Assembly: GCF_000426645.1 (NCBI RefSeq)
Contig: NZ_AUFT01000008.1
Span: 390,696 to 454,695, forward strand
Length of the DNA: 64,000 nucleotides
Reading direction: 5' to 3'
Source of the DNA: Nakamurella lactea DSM 19367
Lineage (GTDB): Bacteria > Actinomycetota > Actinomycetes > Mycobacteriales > Nakamurellaceae
Shown here: positions 1 through 8,345 of the stretch, in pieces
Layout: each line of letters begins with the position of its first letter
Position numbering within the stretch: the stretch's first letter is position 1
Position numbers and translations under genes: made by a program
The notes under the pieces: model-generated
The model's database searches: none
The model's input: only the letters and a program-made list of their open reading frames with translations
Told to the model about the DNA's origin: nothing

Positions 1-546
1 CAGGCGGCGAACTTCGCCAAGGCCGAGAAGTACGCCAAGTATCACGACACCGCCTGGAAGGTGATCGATCCGATTGCCGGCGCGTCGGGCACCGCGGTGA
101 TCGGGGTCAAGACCTACCGGGAGACCGGCGGCGATTGGGCGGCGACCGCCCGCGCGGTCGGCGTGTCCGCGCTGGGCCAGAAGATCCCTGGAGCCGGCAA
201 TCAGTTCAATGCCGTGCAGAGCGTGGTGGCCAACAGCGCCGCCACGGTGAACCAGGGCTACAACATGGGCGCCAACCCGGAGAAGCTGACGGACCCGAAG
301 GAATGGATCAAGCTGGCCAGCAGCGCGACCAAGACCGGTACCTCGGTACACACGGTGGCCGCCAACGGTTCCGCCGGTACCCAGCCCGGTGCCACCGGTG
401 CCTCCGGGTCGCACGAACGCAGCGCCTACGATCGCTCGGCCTTCTCCGCATCCACCGCCTCGACGAACATCAACAACGCCGCCGGCAACGCCTCGAACAT
501 GGCGAACTCGATCGCGGCCAACGAGAAGCTCCAGCACCACGGGTGA
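1..546 (+). CDS. C-terminal part of an unrecognised protein
   Basis: The frame is open from the first base and stops at 546, so the gene begins outside the window and 181 residues are visible. I do not recognise a family. The visible part is an Ala/Gly/Ser/Asn-rich chain with a charged start (QAANFAKAEKYAKYHDTAWK), one moderately hydrophobic stretch (IDPIAGASGTAVIGV), and a low-complexity tail rich in Ala, Asn and Ser ending in HHG. No cysteine, signal or membrane segment is visible. A GTG at 61 could start a shorter product, but the coding frame continues upstream without a break, so a truncated larger protein is more likely. It faces galK tail to tail with a hairpin between them. Confidence 0.6.
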   Translation, partial: QAANFAKAEKYAKYHDTAWKVIDPIAGASGTAVIGVKTYRETGGDWAATARAVGVSALGQKIPGAGNQFNAVQSVVANSAATVNQGYNMGANPEKLTDPKEWIKLASSATKTGTSVHTVAANGSAGTQPGATGASGSHERSAYDRSAFSASTASTNINNAAGNASNMANSIAANEKLQHHG

Positions 547-552
547 GAACCT

Positions 553-594
553 CCCGCCCGGCGGGGCGCGATTCGGTCGCTCCCGACGGGCGGG
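553..594. terminator. Hairpin between convergent genes
   Basis: CCCGCCCG (553-560) pairs with CGGGCGGG (587-594). It lies between the stops of the first gene and galK, which converge here. There is no T tract, as is common for actinobacterial terminators. Confidence 0.5.
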
Positions 595-597
595 GTG

Positions 598-1770
598 TCA
601 ACTCTCCCGACGTGCACCGTCGGCGGGGGTGAAGTGCCGGCTCGTCGGGGCAGCGAAACCTGCTGCTGCGAAGGCCCTGTCGACTGCCTCGGCCACCCGG
701 GCGGCGTCCTGCGACGGCACCAGGGCGATGGCCGAACCGCCGAAGCCGCCGCCGGTCATCCTGGCGCCGAGCGCCCCGGCGCCGAGCGCGGCATCGACCG
801 CGGTGTCCAGTTCGATACTGGAGATCTCGTAGTCGTCCCGCATCGAGATGTGGGACTCGGTCAGGTCGGCGCCGATGCCGGCGATGTCACCGGCCCGGAG
901 TCGCTGCACGACATCGAACACCCTGCCGTTCTCGCTGAGCACATGGCGGACCCGGCGTACCAGCAGCTCGCGGTCGGCCGCCGGCAGACCGCTTGCCGGT
1001 GAGCCGAGTCGGGCCAGTGCTTCGCCGGCATCGGTGATGTCCCGCAACGTGTTCAGCCCGAGCAGCTCGGCGGCCCACTCGCACGAAGCCCGGCGTTTGG
1101 CGTACTCGCCGTCGGCCAGTGAGTGATGGACACCGGTGTCGATCACCAGCACCTGCAGCCCGTTCGCCGCCGGGTCGAACGGGATGTTCTCGGTGGTGCC
1201 GGCACCGACGTCGAAGAACAGCAGGTGACCGGCGCGGCAGCCGGCGGAAGCCATCTGATCCATCAAGCCGGTCGGTACACCGACGAAGGCATTCTCGGCC
1301 CGCTGTGCCAGCCGGGCCAGATCGGCCGGCGTCAGCCGGACCTCGGCGATGGTGGACAACGCCAGCGCGGTGGCGCACTCCACCGCCGCCGACGAGCTCA
1401 GCCCGGCACCGACGGGCACCGCCGAGTCCAGTGCGAGCTCGGCGCCGGGAACGTCGATGCCGGCCTCGATCAACGCCCAGGCGGTGCCGAGAAGATAGGC
1501 GGGCCAACCCGTTGCGGCTGCCGTGCCGGGCCGCAGCACCGACAGCGGCGCCTCGATCACGGCGCCCTCGCGCTGCACCGAAACCACCCGGATGACGGGC
1601 TCGTCGATCCGCCGGACGGCGACCTGTGCCCTGGCGTCGATGGCGAACGGCAAGACCAGGCCGTTGTTGTAGTCGGTGTGTTCGCCGATCAGGTTCACCC
1701 GGCCGGGGGCAGAGAAGACGCCGTCGGGTCTGCCGCCGTACTGCAGCTGGAAGCGTTCGGCGATGCTCAT
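598..1770 (-). CDS. galK: Galactokinase
   Basis: Cytoplasmic GHMP-family kinase that phosphorylates alpha-D-galactose to galactose 1-phosphate with ATP, the first Leloir step. The 390-residue length is typical. The galactokinase signature GRVNLIGEHTDYNNG lies near residues 23-37, the GHMP ATP loop PVGAGLSSSAAVE near 115-127, and the C-terminal glycine-rich motif MTGGGFGGSAIAL near 339-351. The ATG at 1770 overlaps the galE stop by 4 bp (ATGA), so translation is probably coupled. It is the last gene of the deoR-galT-galE-galK operon, and a hairpin follows its stop. Confidence 0.97.
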   Translation of the reverse strand: MSIAERFQLQYGGRPDGVFSAPGRVNLIGEHTDYNNGLVLPFAIDARAQVAVRRIDEPVIRVVSVQREGAVIEAPLSVLRPGTAAATGWPAYLLGTAWALIEAGIDVPGAELALDSAVPVGAGLSSSAAVECATALALSTIAEVRLTPADLARLAQRAENAFVGVPTGLMDQMASAGCRAGHLLFFDVGAGTTENIPFDPAANGLQVLVIDTGVHHSLADGEYAKRRASCEWAAELLGLNTLRDITDAGEALARLGSPASGLPAADRELLVRRVRHVLSENGRVFDVVQRLRAGDIAGIGADLTESHISMRDDYEISSIELDTAVDAALGAGALGARMTGGGFGGSAIALVPSQDAARVAEAVDRAFAAAGFAAPTSRHFTPADGARRES

Positions 1771-2741
1771 TCGGCTGCAGCCGGCCCCGTCGCAGTGGTG
1801 CGGCGGAAATCCCAGGCGTCGCGAACCATGGTCTGCAGGTCGAACTCGGGCCGCCAGCCGAGCCGGTCGCGGGCCCGATCCGCTGATGCCACCAGCGATC
1901 TGGGGTCGCCGGCCCGCCGTGGCCCGACGGTCACCGGCAGTGGCAGTTCGGTGACCTGCTCGATGGCGGCGATCACGTCCCGGACGCTGTAGCCGTCGCC
2001 GTTGCCGAGGTTGCAGATCAGGTGTTCGCCCGGTTGGGCCGCCTCGATCGCCAGCACGTGCGCCCTGGCCAGGTCGAGGACGTGCACATAGTCCCGGATC
2101 GGGGTGCCGTCGGGGGTCGGCCAGTCGTCGCCGTAGATGGTGAGCTTGTCCCGCCGGCCGATCACCGCGTCCAGCGCGATCGGGATCAGGTGGGTCTCAA
2201 CCGTGTGCCGCTCACCGGCGCCCAATGCTGCGCCGGCCACGTTGAAGTACCGCAACGAGACCGCCGCCAGTGGGGTGGCGACACATTCGCCGGTGATCAT
2301 CATGTCGACGGCGAGCTTGGTAGCGCCGTAGGTGTTCGTCGGACGGGCCGGTGTCTCCTCGGTGATGGGCATGACGTCCGGCTCGCCGTAGACCGCAGCG
2401 GTGGAGGAGAACACCAGCTTCGGCACCTGGTGTTCGGTGATCGCATCCAGTAGCGCGCGGGTGCCGATCACATTGGTGTGCCAGTACTTGCTCGGGTGCT
2501 CCACCGATTCGCCGACCAGCGACCTGGCGGCGAAGTGCAGCACAGCGTCGAACCCGGCACCGGCCAACACGCCGTCGGACTCGGTGATGTCCCGCTGGAT
2601 CAGTTGCGCCCCTTCGGGTACCGAATCGGCGTGCCCGGTGGAACAGTTGTCCAGCACCACCACCTCGTTGCCCTGGTCGAGCAGCAGTCGGGTGACCACC
2701 GATCCGATGTAGCCGGCGCCGCCGACGACCAATGTCTTCAC
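1767..2741 (-). CDS. galE: UDP-glucose 4-epimerase
   Basis: Short-chain dehydrogenase-type epimerase that interconverts UDP-galactose and UDP-glucose with bound NAD+. The chosen GTG start at 2741 gives 324 residues beginning VKTLVVGGAGYIGSVV, which puts the Rossmann GxxGxxG directly at the N-terminus as usual. An upstream in-frame ATG would add 18 unlikely residues. The catalytic motif is YGATKLAVD (Tyr-xxx-Lys), preceded by FSSTAAVYGEPD. It starts 10 bp after the galT stop and overlaps galK by 4 bp. The operon context supports galactose use, although the same enzyme can also feed cell-wall galactan. Confidence 0.96.
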   Translation of the reverse strand: MKTLVVGGAGYIGSVVTRLLLDQGNEVVVLDNCSTGHADSVPEGAQLIQRDITESDGVLAGAGFDAVLHFAARSLVGESVEHPSKYWHTNVIGTRALLDAITEHQVPKLVFSSTAAVYGEPDVMPITEETPARPTNTYGATKLAVDMMITGECVATPLAAVSLRYFNVAGAALGAGERHTVETHLIPIALDAVIGRRDKLTIYGDDWPTPDGTPIRDYVHVLDLARAHVLAIEAAQPGEHLICNLGNGDGYSVRDVIAAIEQVTELPLPVTVGPRRAGDPRSLVASADRARDRLGWRPEFDLQTMVRDAWDFRRTTATGPAAAE

Positions 2742-2751
2742 AGTGCATCCC

Positions 2752-3963
2752 TCACAGTGCTGCCCTTTCCAGCTCGGGGGCCAGTTCGACCGCACGCAGC
2801 CGGCCGGCCATCGCTTCCGGGGTCACGTCGCTCACCCAAGCTCCCATCGCCGACTCGGAACCGGCCAGGTACTTGAGCTTGCCGGCCGCTCGCCGGATCG
2901 AGAACAGCTGCAGGTGCAGCCAGTAGTCCTCGCGACCCCGATCGACCGGCGCCTGGTGCCAGGCGGTGATCGCCGGCAGCGTGTCGTCGAAAAGATCCTG
3001 CATCCGCTGCAGTAGCTCCAGGTGCAACTCGGGGAGTGCGTCCTTCTCGGCTGCAGTGAGCGCCGGCAGATCGGGAACCTGGCGCCTCGGATACACCTGC
3101 ACCTCCACCGGCCAGCGCGCGGCGAACGGCACGAAGGCGATCCAGTGCTCGTTCTGCGCGACCAGCCTGGAACCGTCAGCCAATTCGCCGCTGATCAGGT
3201 CGGCGAACAGGTTGCGGCCAGTCCGGTCCCGGTGCCGGTCCACGGCAGCCAACTGCTGCTCGGTGCGGGGCGTGACATATGGGTAGCCGTAGATCTGACC
3301 GTGCGGATGCTCCAGGGTGACGCCGATCTCCGCCCCGCGGTTCTCGAAGCAGAACACCTGCGCCACACCGGGTTGCGCAGACAGCGCCGCAGTCCGATCG
3401 ACGAGCGCCTCGATCACCGTGCGGACCCGGCGGGGAGTCAGGTCGGAGAACGTCGCGTCGTGCTCGGAGGTGAAACAGACGACCTCGCAGCGGCCGACGC
3501 CAGGCCGGGTGCTGAACGGATCGGTCGGCACCGGATCGGCCGCGTCGTCGGAACCACCGGCTGCCCCGTCGGCTCCGTCGGCCCCGTCGGCCCCGCCTGC
3601 CCCGCCTGCCCCGCCTGCCCCGCCTGCCCCGTCGGCGCGGCCGGGCATGCCGGCGAACGCCGGAAACCGGTTCTCGAAGACCGCGACGTCGTACTCCGGT
3701 GCCGGGATCTCCGATGCATTGTCCGGCGTGGACGGGCAGAGCGGGCACTCGCCCGCCGGCGGGTGATACGTCCGGGTCTGCCGGTGTCCGGCGATGCCAA
3801 CCCACTCACCGTGCAGGGCGTCGTACCTGACCTGGGACAGCGGCTCGACCTTCGGCAGGTCACGGCGATCGACGAAATCGCGGTCGACGTCAGGCGTTTC
3901 GTCGAAATAGATCAGCTCGCGGTCGTCGGATAGGGTGGTGGACGTGCGGTGGAACTCGCTCAC
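2752..3963 (-). CDS. galT: Galactose-1-phosphate uridylyltransferase
   Basis: Transfers UMP from UDP-glucose to galactose 1-phosphate through a uridylyl-histidine intermediate. The active-site motif LEHPHGQIYGYPYV contains the His-Pro-His triad, and CPLCP near the N-terminus matches the metal-binding cysteine pair. The GTG start at 3963 overlaps the deoR stop by 4 bp (GTGA) and gives 403 residues; longer starts would run back through deoR. Oddity: after AFAGMPGRADG there is a roughly 25-residue Gly/Ala/Asp insertion (GGAGGAGGAGGADGADGAD) built from 9-bp tandem repeats at about 3561-3636. It lies between the N-terminal metal site and the catalytic region and is probably a flexible loop. Confidence 0.95.
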   Translation of the reverse strand: MSEFHRTSTTLSDDRELIYFDETPDVDRDFVDRRDLPKVEPLSQVRYDALHGEWVGIAGHRQTRTYHPPAGECPLCPSTPDNASEIPAPEYDVAVFENRFPAFAGMPGRADGAGGAGGAGGAGGADGADGADGAAGGSDDAADPVPTDPFSTRPGVGRCEVVCFTSEHDATFSDLTPRRVRTVIEALVDRTAALSAQPGVAQVFCFENRGAEIGVTLEHPHGQIYGYPYVTPRTEQQLAAVDRHRDRTGRNLFADLISGELADGSRLVAQNEHWIAFVPFAARWPVEVQVYPRRQVPDLPALTAAEKDALPELHLELLQRMQDLFDDTLPAITAWHQAPVDRGREDYWLHLQLFSIRRAAGKLKYLAGSESAMGAWVSDVTPEAMAGRLRAVELAPELERAAL

Positions 3964-4763
3964 GAACCGGCCTCGCTGAATTCGATCGGTCGGGTGGGGA
4001 TCACGATCACCTCGCCCACCTGCTCGGAGAGTTGTTGGCGGGCCTGCGGATCGAGATGCTCGTCGGTGAGCAGCGTGTCGACCGCGGCCAGCGGCGCGAT
4101 CTGGGACAGCCCGACGACGCCCCACTTCGTGTGGTCGGCGACCACCACCAGCCGGCGCGCGGCATCGACCATCGCCCGGTTGGTCTCGGCCTCCAACAGG
4201 TTCGGCGTGGTGAGGCCGGCCTTGGCATCGATGCCGTGCACTCCCATCACCAGCAGATCGACGTGCAGCGAGCGGATCGCTTGTACCGCAATGGGTCCGA
4301 CCAACCCGTCGGACGGAGTGCGCAGCCCGCCGGTGAGCACGACCGTGAGATCCGGTCGGGACTGGTCGTAGAGCACTTCGGCGACCTTGAGCGAGTTGGT
4401 GACCACGGTGAGGTCGGCGATGGCCGCCAGGTGCGGGGCCAACGCCCAGGTGGTGGTTCCGGCAGTGATCGCGATCGCCATACCCGGCTGGATCAGCTTC
4501 GCGGCGTGGGCGGCGATCGCCTCCTTCTCCGGGCGTTCGCGGACCTTCTTCACCTCGAAACCGGGCTCGACCGAACTTGCGGTGTCCAGCGCGGTGGCGC
4601 CGCCGTGCACCTTGGTCAGCAGTCCCTTGCGGTCGAGTGAATCGAGGTCGCGCCGCACCGTCATGTCCGAGACGCCGAGGATGTCCGTCAGCTGCGAGAC
4701 GCGCACTCCACCAGACCGCCGAACCTCGTCCAGGATTCGTGCCTGACGGATCGCTGCCAGCAT
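3960..4763 (-). CDS. DeoR-family transcriptional regulator of the gal operon
   Basis: Sugar-responsive repressor, 267 residues. The N-terminal winged helix reads ARILDEVRRSGGVRVSQL followed by LGVSDMTVRRDLDSLDRKG, the DeoR recognition helix. The C-terminal domain is the sugar-phosphate isomerase-like sensor (ITAGTTTWALAPHL, VLTGGLRTPSDGLVG, DLLVMGVHGIDAKAGLT). The ATG at 4763 is preceded by GAAAGG. It is the first gene of the operon, translationally coupled to galT, so it probably controls its own promoter and the gal genes. The effector, likely a sugar phosphate, is inferred from the family. Confidence 0.93.
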   Translation of the reverse strand: MLAAIRQARILDEVRRSGGVRVSQLTDILGVSDMTVRRDLDSLDRKGLLTKVHGGATALDTASSVEPGFEVKKVRERPEKEAIAAHAAKLIQPGMAIAITAGTTTWALAPHLAAIADLTVVTNSLKVAEVLYDQSRPDLTVVLTGGLRTPSDGLVGPIAVQAIRSLHVDLLVMGVHGIDAKAGLTTPNLLEAETNRAMVDAARRLVVVADHTKWGVVGLSQIAPLAAVDTLLTDEHLDPQARQQLSEQVGEVIVIPTRPIEFSEAGS

Positions 4764-4838
4764 GCTGTGCCTTTCACCTACCTCGGATCGTCCCCGGACG
4801 GCCCATCCTCCCGTGACTGCGGGTCGAAGTCAACATTG

Positions 4839-4858
4839 TCGAACGGAGCTGTGTTCGA
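4839..4858. promoter_or_regulatory. Possible operator upstream of deoR
   Basis: TCGAAC (4839-4844) and GTTCGA (4853-4858) form a short inverted repeat about 75 bp upstream of the deoR start, in the spacer shared with ilvA. The position suits a DeoR operator, but six-base arms are weak evidence. I saw no clear -10/-35 pair. Confidence 0.25.
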
Positions 4859-4898
4859 GATTGTGTGATCGCGTCGGTGCAGGTGTATCCCCGCAGCC

Positions 4899-5069
4899 GT
4901 AGCGCGGTTGTCCCGGTGGTCGTCCGGGCCGTGTGACAACCCCGCTACGCCAGCGGTAGCGCGGTTGTCCCGGTGGTCGTCGGGGCCGTGTGACAACCCC
5001 GCTACGCCTGCGGTAGCGCGGTTGTCCCGGTGGTCGTCGGGGCCGTGTGACAACCCCGCTACGCCTGCG
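4899..5069. repeat. Three tandem copies of a 57-bp palindromic unit
   Basis: Copies run 4899-4955, 4956-5012 and 5013-5069 and are nearly identical. Each begins GTAGCGCGGTTGTCCCGG and ends with GTGACAACCCCGCTAC plus a short GCC(A/T)GCG linker, so every unit folds as a stem-loop. The same stem sequence recurs at 57360-57400. The array fills most of the 4764-5159 spacer between divergent deoR and ilvA. The period is a multiple of three, so one frame reads through it, but the peptide is just the repeat and I do not treat it as coding. Confidence 0.9.
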
Positions 5070-5159
5070 GTGCACACCCGTCTCGACGGTCGCTTGTCGC
5101 GGAACGGGCTGATGGGACGCGGCCGACGGCACGATCGGCGCGGGTGGCAGGATCGCCGG

Positions 5160-6515
5160 GTGGCACTTCCCGACGGCACCGCGTTCGACCCGACCGCGCC
5201 CGGAGTCGACCTGGGCGGGATCGACCTGGCCGGGATTGCCGACCGGGTCGACGCGGCAGCGACCCGGATCGCCGGTGTCGTCAACCGCACGCCGCTGGAG
5301 CCGAGCCCGCGACTGTCCGCCGTTACCGGTCACACGGTGCTGCTCAAGCGGGAGGACCAGCAGTCGGTCCGCTCGTACAAGATCCGCGGCGCCTACAACC
5401 TGATGGCGCAGCTGTCCGAGGCGGAGCGGGCGGCCGGGGTGGTCTGTGCCAGCGCCGGCAATCATGCGCAGGGCGTTGCGCTGGCCTGTCGTCTACTCGG
5501 CATCCACGGCCGGATCCACCTGCCGGCCACCACTCCGAGACAGAAACGGGAGCGGATCCGGGCGCACGGCGGCGATCTGGTGGAACTGGTGATCGCCGGC
5601 GACACCTTCGACGACGCCGCGGCGGCGGCCGCCGCGGACGCGCAGCGGTCCGGCGCGATCGCGGTCCCGCCGTTCGACGACCAGCGGACGATGGCCGGCC
5701 AGGGCACCGTTGCCGCCGAGATCGCCGATCAGCTCCGGGAACGCGGGCTGCGGCAGGATGCGCTGATCGTGCCGGTCGGCGGCGGCGGCCTGATCGGCGG
5801 CACCGTCGCCTGGCTCTCGCGTCATGCCCCGGAGGTGAGGGTGATCGGCGCCGAGCCCGCCGGCGGCGCCTCCATGGCCGCGGCGCTGGCCGCCGGCCGG
5901 CCGGTCCGGCTGGACCGGCTGGACCCGTTCACCGATGGGGCCGCGGTCCGCACCATCGGCAACCTTCCGTACGCCGTGCTGTCGACGGCCATCGCTCACG
6001 CGAGTGCCGCCGGCGGCCCGGGCGCCGAACTGCTCGCCATCGACGAGGGCGCGATCTGTACCGCGATGCTGGATCTTTATCAGCAGGAGGGAATCATCGC
6101 CGAGCCCGCTGGCGCGTTGTCGGTCGCGGCGCTGCTGGATCCGTCGATGCCCGAGTTGCCGGCCGGTTCGGTGGTGGTCTGCCTGGTGAGCGGCGGCAAC
6201 AACGACGTCTCCCGGTACGGGGAGATCCTGGAACGTTCGCTGGTGCATCTCGGCGTCAAGCACTACTTCCTGGTGGAGTTCCCGCAGGAGCCGGGAGCGT
6301 TGCGCCGCTTTCTGATCGACGTGCTCGGCCCGGACGACGACATCACCCTGTTCGAGTACGTCAAGCGGAACAACCGGGAGACCGGACCGGCGCTGGTCGG
6401 GCTCGAACTCGAATCCGCGGAAGGGCTGCAGCCGTTGCTGCAGCGGCTTGCGGAGTCCCCGATGACGGTGGAACAGATCGCGCCGGGCAGTACGACGTTC
6501 CGCTACCTGACCTGA
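5160..6515 (+). CDS. ilvA: Threonine dehydratase (threonine ammonia-lyase)
   Basis: PLP enzyme that deaminates L-threonine to 2-oxobutanoate, the first step of isoleucine synthesis. The PLP lysine lies in SVRSYKIRGAYNLM, followed by CASAGNHAQGVALA and the phosphate-binding VGGGGLIGG. The C-terminal about 90 residues (HYFLVEFPQEPGALRRFL) form one ACT-like regulatory domain, the short actinobacterial type. The proposed GTG start (VALPDGTAF) gives 451 residues, close to family length. An ATG at 5112 is an alternative, while starts further upstream run into the 57-bp repeats. Neither start has a strong ribosome-binding site. A strong hairpin follows the gene. Confidence 0.93.
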   Translation: MALPDGTAFDPTAPGVDLGGIDLAGIADRVDAAATRIAGVVNRTPLEPSPRLSAVTGHTVLLKREDQQSVRSYKIRGAYNLMAQLSEAERAAGVVCASAGNHAQGVALACRLLGIHGRIHLPATTPRQKRERIRAHGGDLVELVIAGDTFDDAAAAAAADAQRSGAIAVPPFDDQRTMAGQGTVAAEIADQLRERGLRQDALIVPVGGGGLIGGTVAWLSRHAPEVRVIGAEPAGGASMAAALAAGRPVRLDRLDPFTDGAAVRTIGNLPYAVLSTAIAHASAAGGPGAELLAIDEGAICTAMLDLYQQEGIIAEPAGALSVAALLDPSMPELPAGSVVVCLVSGGNNDVSRYGEILERSLVHLGVKHYFLVEFPQEPGALRRFLIDVLGPDDDITLFEYVKRNNRETGPALVGLELESAEGLQPLLQRLAESPMTVEQIAPGSTTFRYLT

Positions 6516-6559
6516 TCCAGCACGGCCCCGACGATCCGACGGTCCGGGATCGACCGCGC

Positions 6560-6590
6560 ACGACAGCCGGCCGTTCCGGCCGGCTGTCGT
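6560..6590 (+). terminator. Hairpin terminator after ilvA
   Basis: ACGACAGCCGGCC (6560-6572) and GGCCGGCTGTCGT (6578-6590) form a perfect 13-bp stem with a 5-base loop, 44 bp after the ilvA stop and ahead of the csoR promoter. Confidence 0.8.
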
Positions 6591-6644
6591 CATGCGCGCG
6601 CGCCAGAGCTTGCGTCAGGTACCGGGTAGGGGTATCTTCTAGTC

Positions 6645-6661
6645 ATACCCCCAAGAGGTAT
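6645..6661. promoter_or_regulatory. CsoR-type copper operator
   Basis: ATACCCCCAAGAGGTAT has ATACC/GGTAT arms around a GC-rich centre, resembling known CsoR operators. A second half-site GGGGTAT at 6629-6635 pairs with ATACCCC at 6645-6651. The site ends 12 bp before the csoR ATG, with the ribosome-binding site GAGGAGA directly after it, which fits Cu(I)-relieved autorepression. Confidence 0.75.
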
Positions 6662-6673
6662 CGAGGAGACCTG

Positions 6674-7003
6674 ATGACCGAGAACACCGAGCCGGCCTCC
6701 GGCGGCGCCGTCCCGCCCGAGGGCTGGGGCTACACGCCCGAGAAGACCAGCCACCTCAAGCGGTTGCGCCGGATCGAGGGGCAGATCCGCGGGCTGCAGC
6801 GGATGGTCGAATCCGACCAGTACTGCATCGACATCCTCACCCAGGTGTCGGCGGCAACCAAGGCGTTGCAGGCGTTTTCGCTCGAACTGCTGGACGAGCA
6901 CCTGGACCACTGCGTCAAGCACGCCGTGGAATCCGGCGGCGCCGAAGCCGACGCGAAGATCAAGGAGGCGTCGGCGGCCATCGCCCGGCTGGTCCGGAGC
7001 TGA
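6674..7003 (+). CDS. csoR: CsoR-type copper-sensing repressor
   Basis: Small all-helical DUF156 repressor, 109 residues. In the family Cu(I) binding by Cys-His-Cys releases DNA. The core reads HLKRLRRIEGQIRGLQRMV then YCIDILTQVSAATKALQAF and LDHCVKHAV. The visible ligands are Cys in DQYCIDI and the His-xx-Cys pair in DHCVKH, the complete copper set. The ATG at 6674 follows GAGGAGA at optimal spacing. It heads the csoR-copZ-secreted protein-copA group and carries a CsoR-like box in its own promoter. Confidence 0.94.
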   Translation: MTENTEPASGGAVPPEGWGYTPEKTSHLKRLRRIEGQIRGLQRMVESDQYCIDILTQVSAATKALQAFSLELLDEHLDHCVKHAVESGGAEADAKIKEASAAIARLVRS

Positions 7004-7112
7004 CCGTCCCGTCTCGCACCTGGAGCACCCCACACCCTCCGTTCAGCGGCCGTCGCAACGCGCCTGCCGCCATCTCATGCGCACTGACCTCCATTGCGCG
7101 AAAGGACTTCTG

Positions 7113-7337
7113 ATGAGCCTGACCACCACCTACACCGTCTCCGGCATGACCTGCGGCCACTGCGTCGGCGCCGTCACCGAAGAGCTGCAGAACCTGGACG
7201 GCGTCTCCGAGGTGACCATCGACCTGGTCGCCGGCGGCGACTCGCCGGTCCGGGTGACCAGCGAATCGGAACTCGACCGGGAGGCCGTCAGAGCCGCCGT
7301 CGACGAGGCCGGCTACCAGCTGGTCCCGGCAAGGTAG
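7113..7337 (+). CDS. copZ: Copper chaperone with one HMA domain
   Basis: A 74-residue single heavy-metal-associated domain that carries Cu(I) to the CopA exporter. The MxCxxC metal site is GMTCGHCVGAVTEEL, near residues 11-25. The ATG at 7113 follows AAAGGA; an in-frame ATG at 7077 lacks one and would add 12 unlikely residues. It sits 109 bp after csoR and 5 bp before the next gene, consistent with one copper-induced unit. Confidence 0.92.
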   Translation: MSLTTTYTVSGMTCGHCVGAVTEELQNLDGVSEVTIDLVAGGDSPVRVTSESELDREAVRAAVDEAGYQLVPAR

Positions 7338-7342
7338 CCGTG

Positions 7343-8284
7343 ATGAAGAACCGGACGGCGATGACGCTGCTCGGCTTCCTGGTCGCCGTGGCAGCCGTCT
7401 TCGGCGGCGGCTACCTGATCGGCAGCTCCGCGCCGGCGATCGCCGCGACCGGGAACGCCGACGAGGACACCGCGGACGGCCACGGCGACGGTGCGATGGA
7501 CGAGAACATGACCACCAGCGATGCCGGGTCCGGCGAGGGCAGCCACCCGGCAGCCGGCGAACATCCGGCCGATGCCGTGCCACCGGGTCTGGCCGTCTCC
7601 GAGCGCGGCTACACCCTGCGGCTCGAGTCTCCATCGGTGGTTGACGAAGGACGCGCCGACCTGCGGTTCGCCATCGACGGGCCGGACGGCCGGCCGGTCG
7701 TGGACTACCAGCGCAAGCACGAGAAGGAACTGCACCTGATCGCGGTGTCCCGTGATCTGGCCGCCTTCCGGCACGTGCACCCGACACTGGCGGCCGACGG
7801 CACCTGGTCCGTCCCGCTCGAGCTGGACCGACCTGGCGGCTGGCACGTCTACGCGGACTTCACCCCACAGGCCGAGTCCGACGGATTGGTGCTGGCGACC
7901 GACCTCACGGTCACCGGACAGCTGACGCCGCAGGGGCTCCCGGCGCCGGCGGCGACCGCGGAGATCGACGGCTACCGGGTGGTGTTGGCCGGACAACCCG
8001 CAGCCGGGGAACAGGCGGAGCTGACGTTCACGGTGACCAGGTCCGGCCGCCCGGTGACCGATCTGACGCCGTATCTGGGCGCCGACGGACACCTGGTGGC
8101 GCTGCGGGCCGGCGACCTGGCCTACCTGCACACCCACCCGCAGGACCACGAACCGACCGGCGGCCCGCAGATCCGTTTCGCCGCAACATTTCCCACCGCA
8201 GGTATCTATCGGGTCTTTCTCGACTTCGAACATGCAGGGCAGGTGCACACCGCACCCTTCACCGTCGTCGTCGACCGGCACTGA
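7343..8284 (+). CDS. Membrane-anchored, His-rich exported protein of the copper operon
   Basis: 313 residues. The N-terminus [19 protein letters not shown] followed by a glycine-rich hydrophobic run is a signal anchor, and the rest should lie outside. After it comes an acidic His/Met segment ([18 protein letters not shown]). Two beta-rich modules then carry paired histidines: [19 protein letters not shown] with VHP, and [13 protein letters not shown], ending [14 protein letters not shown]. These could bind copper outside the membrane. The position between copZ and copA supports a copper role. The exact function is not known to me, and no catalytic motif is evident. Confidence 0.75.
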   Translation: MKNRTAMTLLGFLVAVAAVFGGGYLIGSSAPAIAATGNADEDTADGHGDGAMDENMTTSDAGSGEGSHPAAGEHPADAVPPGLAVSERGYTLRLESPSVVDEGRADLRFAIDGPDGRPVVDYQRKHEKELHLIAVSRDLAAFRHVHPTLAADGTWSVPLELDRPGGWHVYADFTPQAESDGLVLATDLTVTGQLTPQGLPAPAATAEIDGYRVVLAGQPAAGEQAELTFTVTRSGRPVTDLTPYLGADGHLVALRAGDLAYLHTHPQDHEPTGGPQIRFAATFPTAGIYRVFLDFEHAGQVHTAPFTVVVDRH

Positions 8285-8345
8285 CTGTTCGACCGGCACC
8301 AATACTTCGGACAACATCGTCATTTCGTTTCGGAAGGAGGCACAG

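Noticed and set aside
4899..5069. CRISPR array
   Set aside because: The 57-bp units abut directly with no variable spacers and no cas genes are present.
4908..5159. N-terminal extension of ilvA through the 57-bp repeats
   Set aside because: It would translate the repeats as three copies of a 19-residue peptide absent from the threonine dehydratase family; the repeats are better seen as intergenic palindromes.
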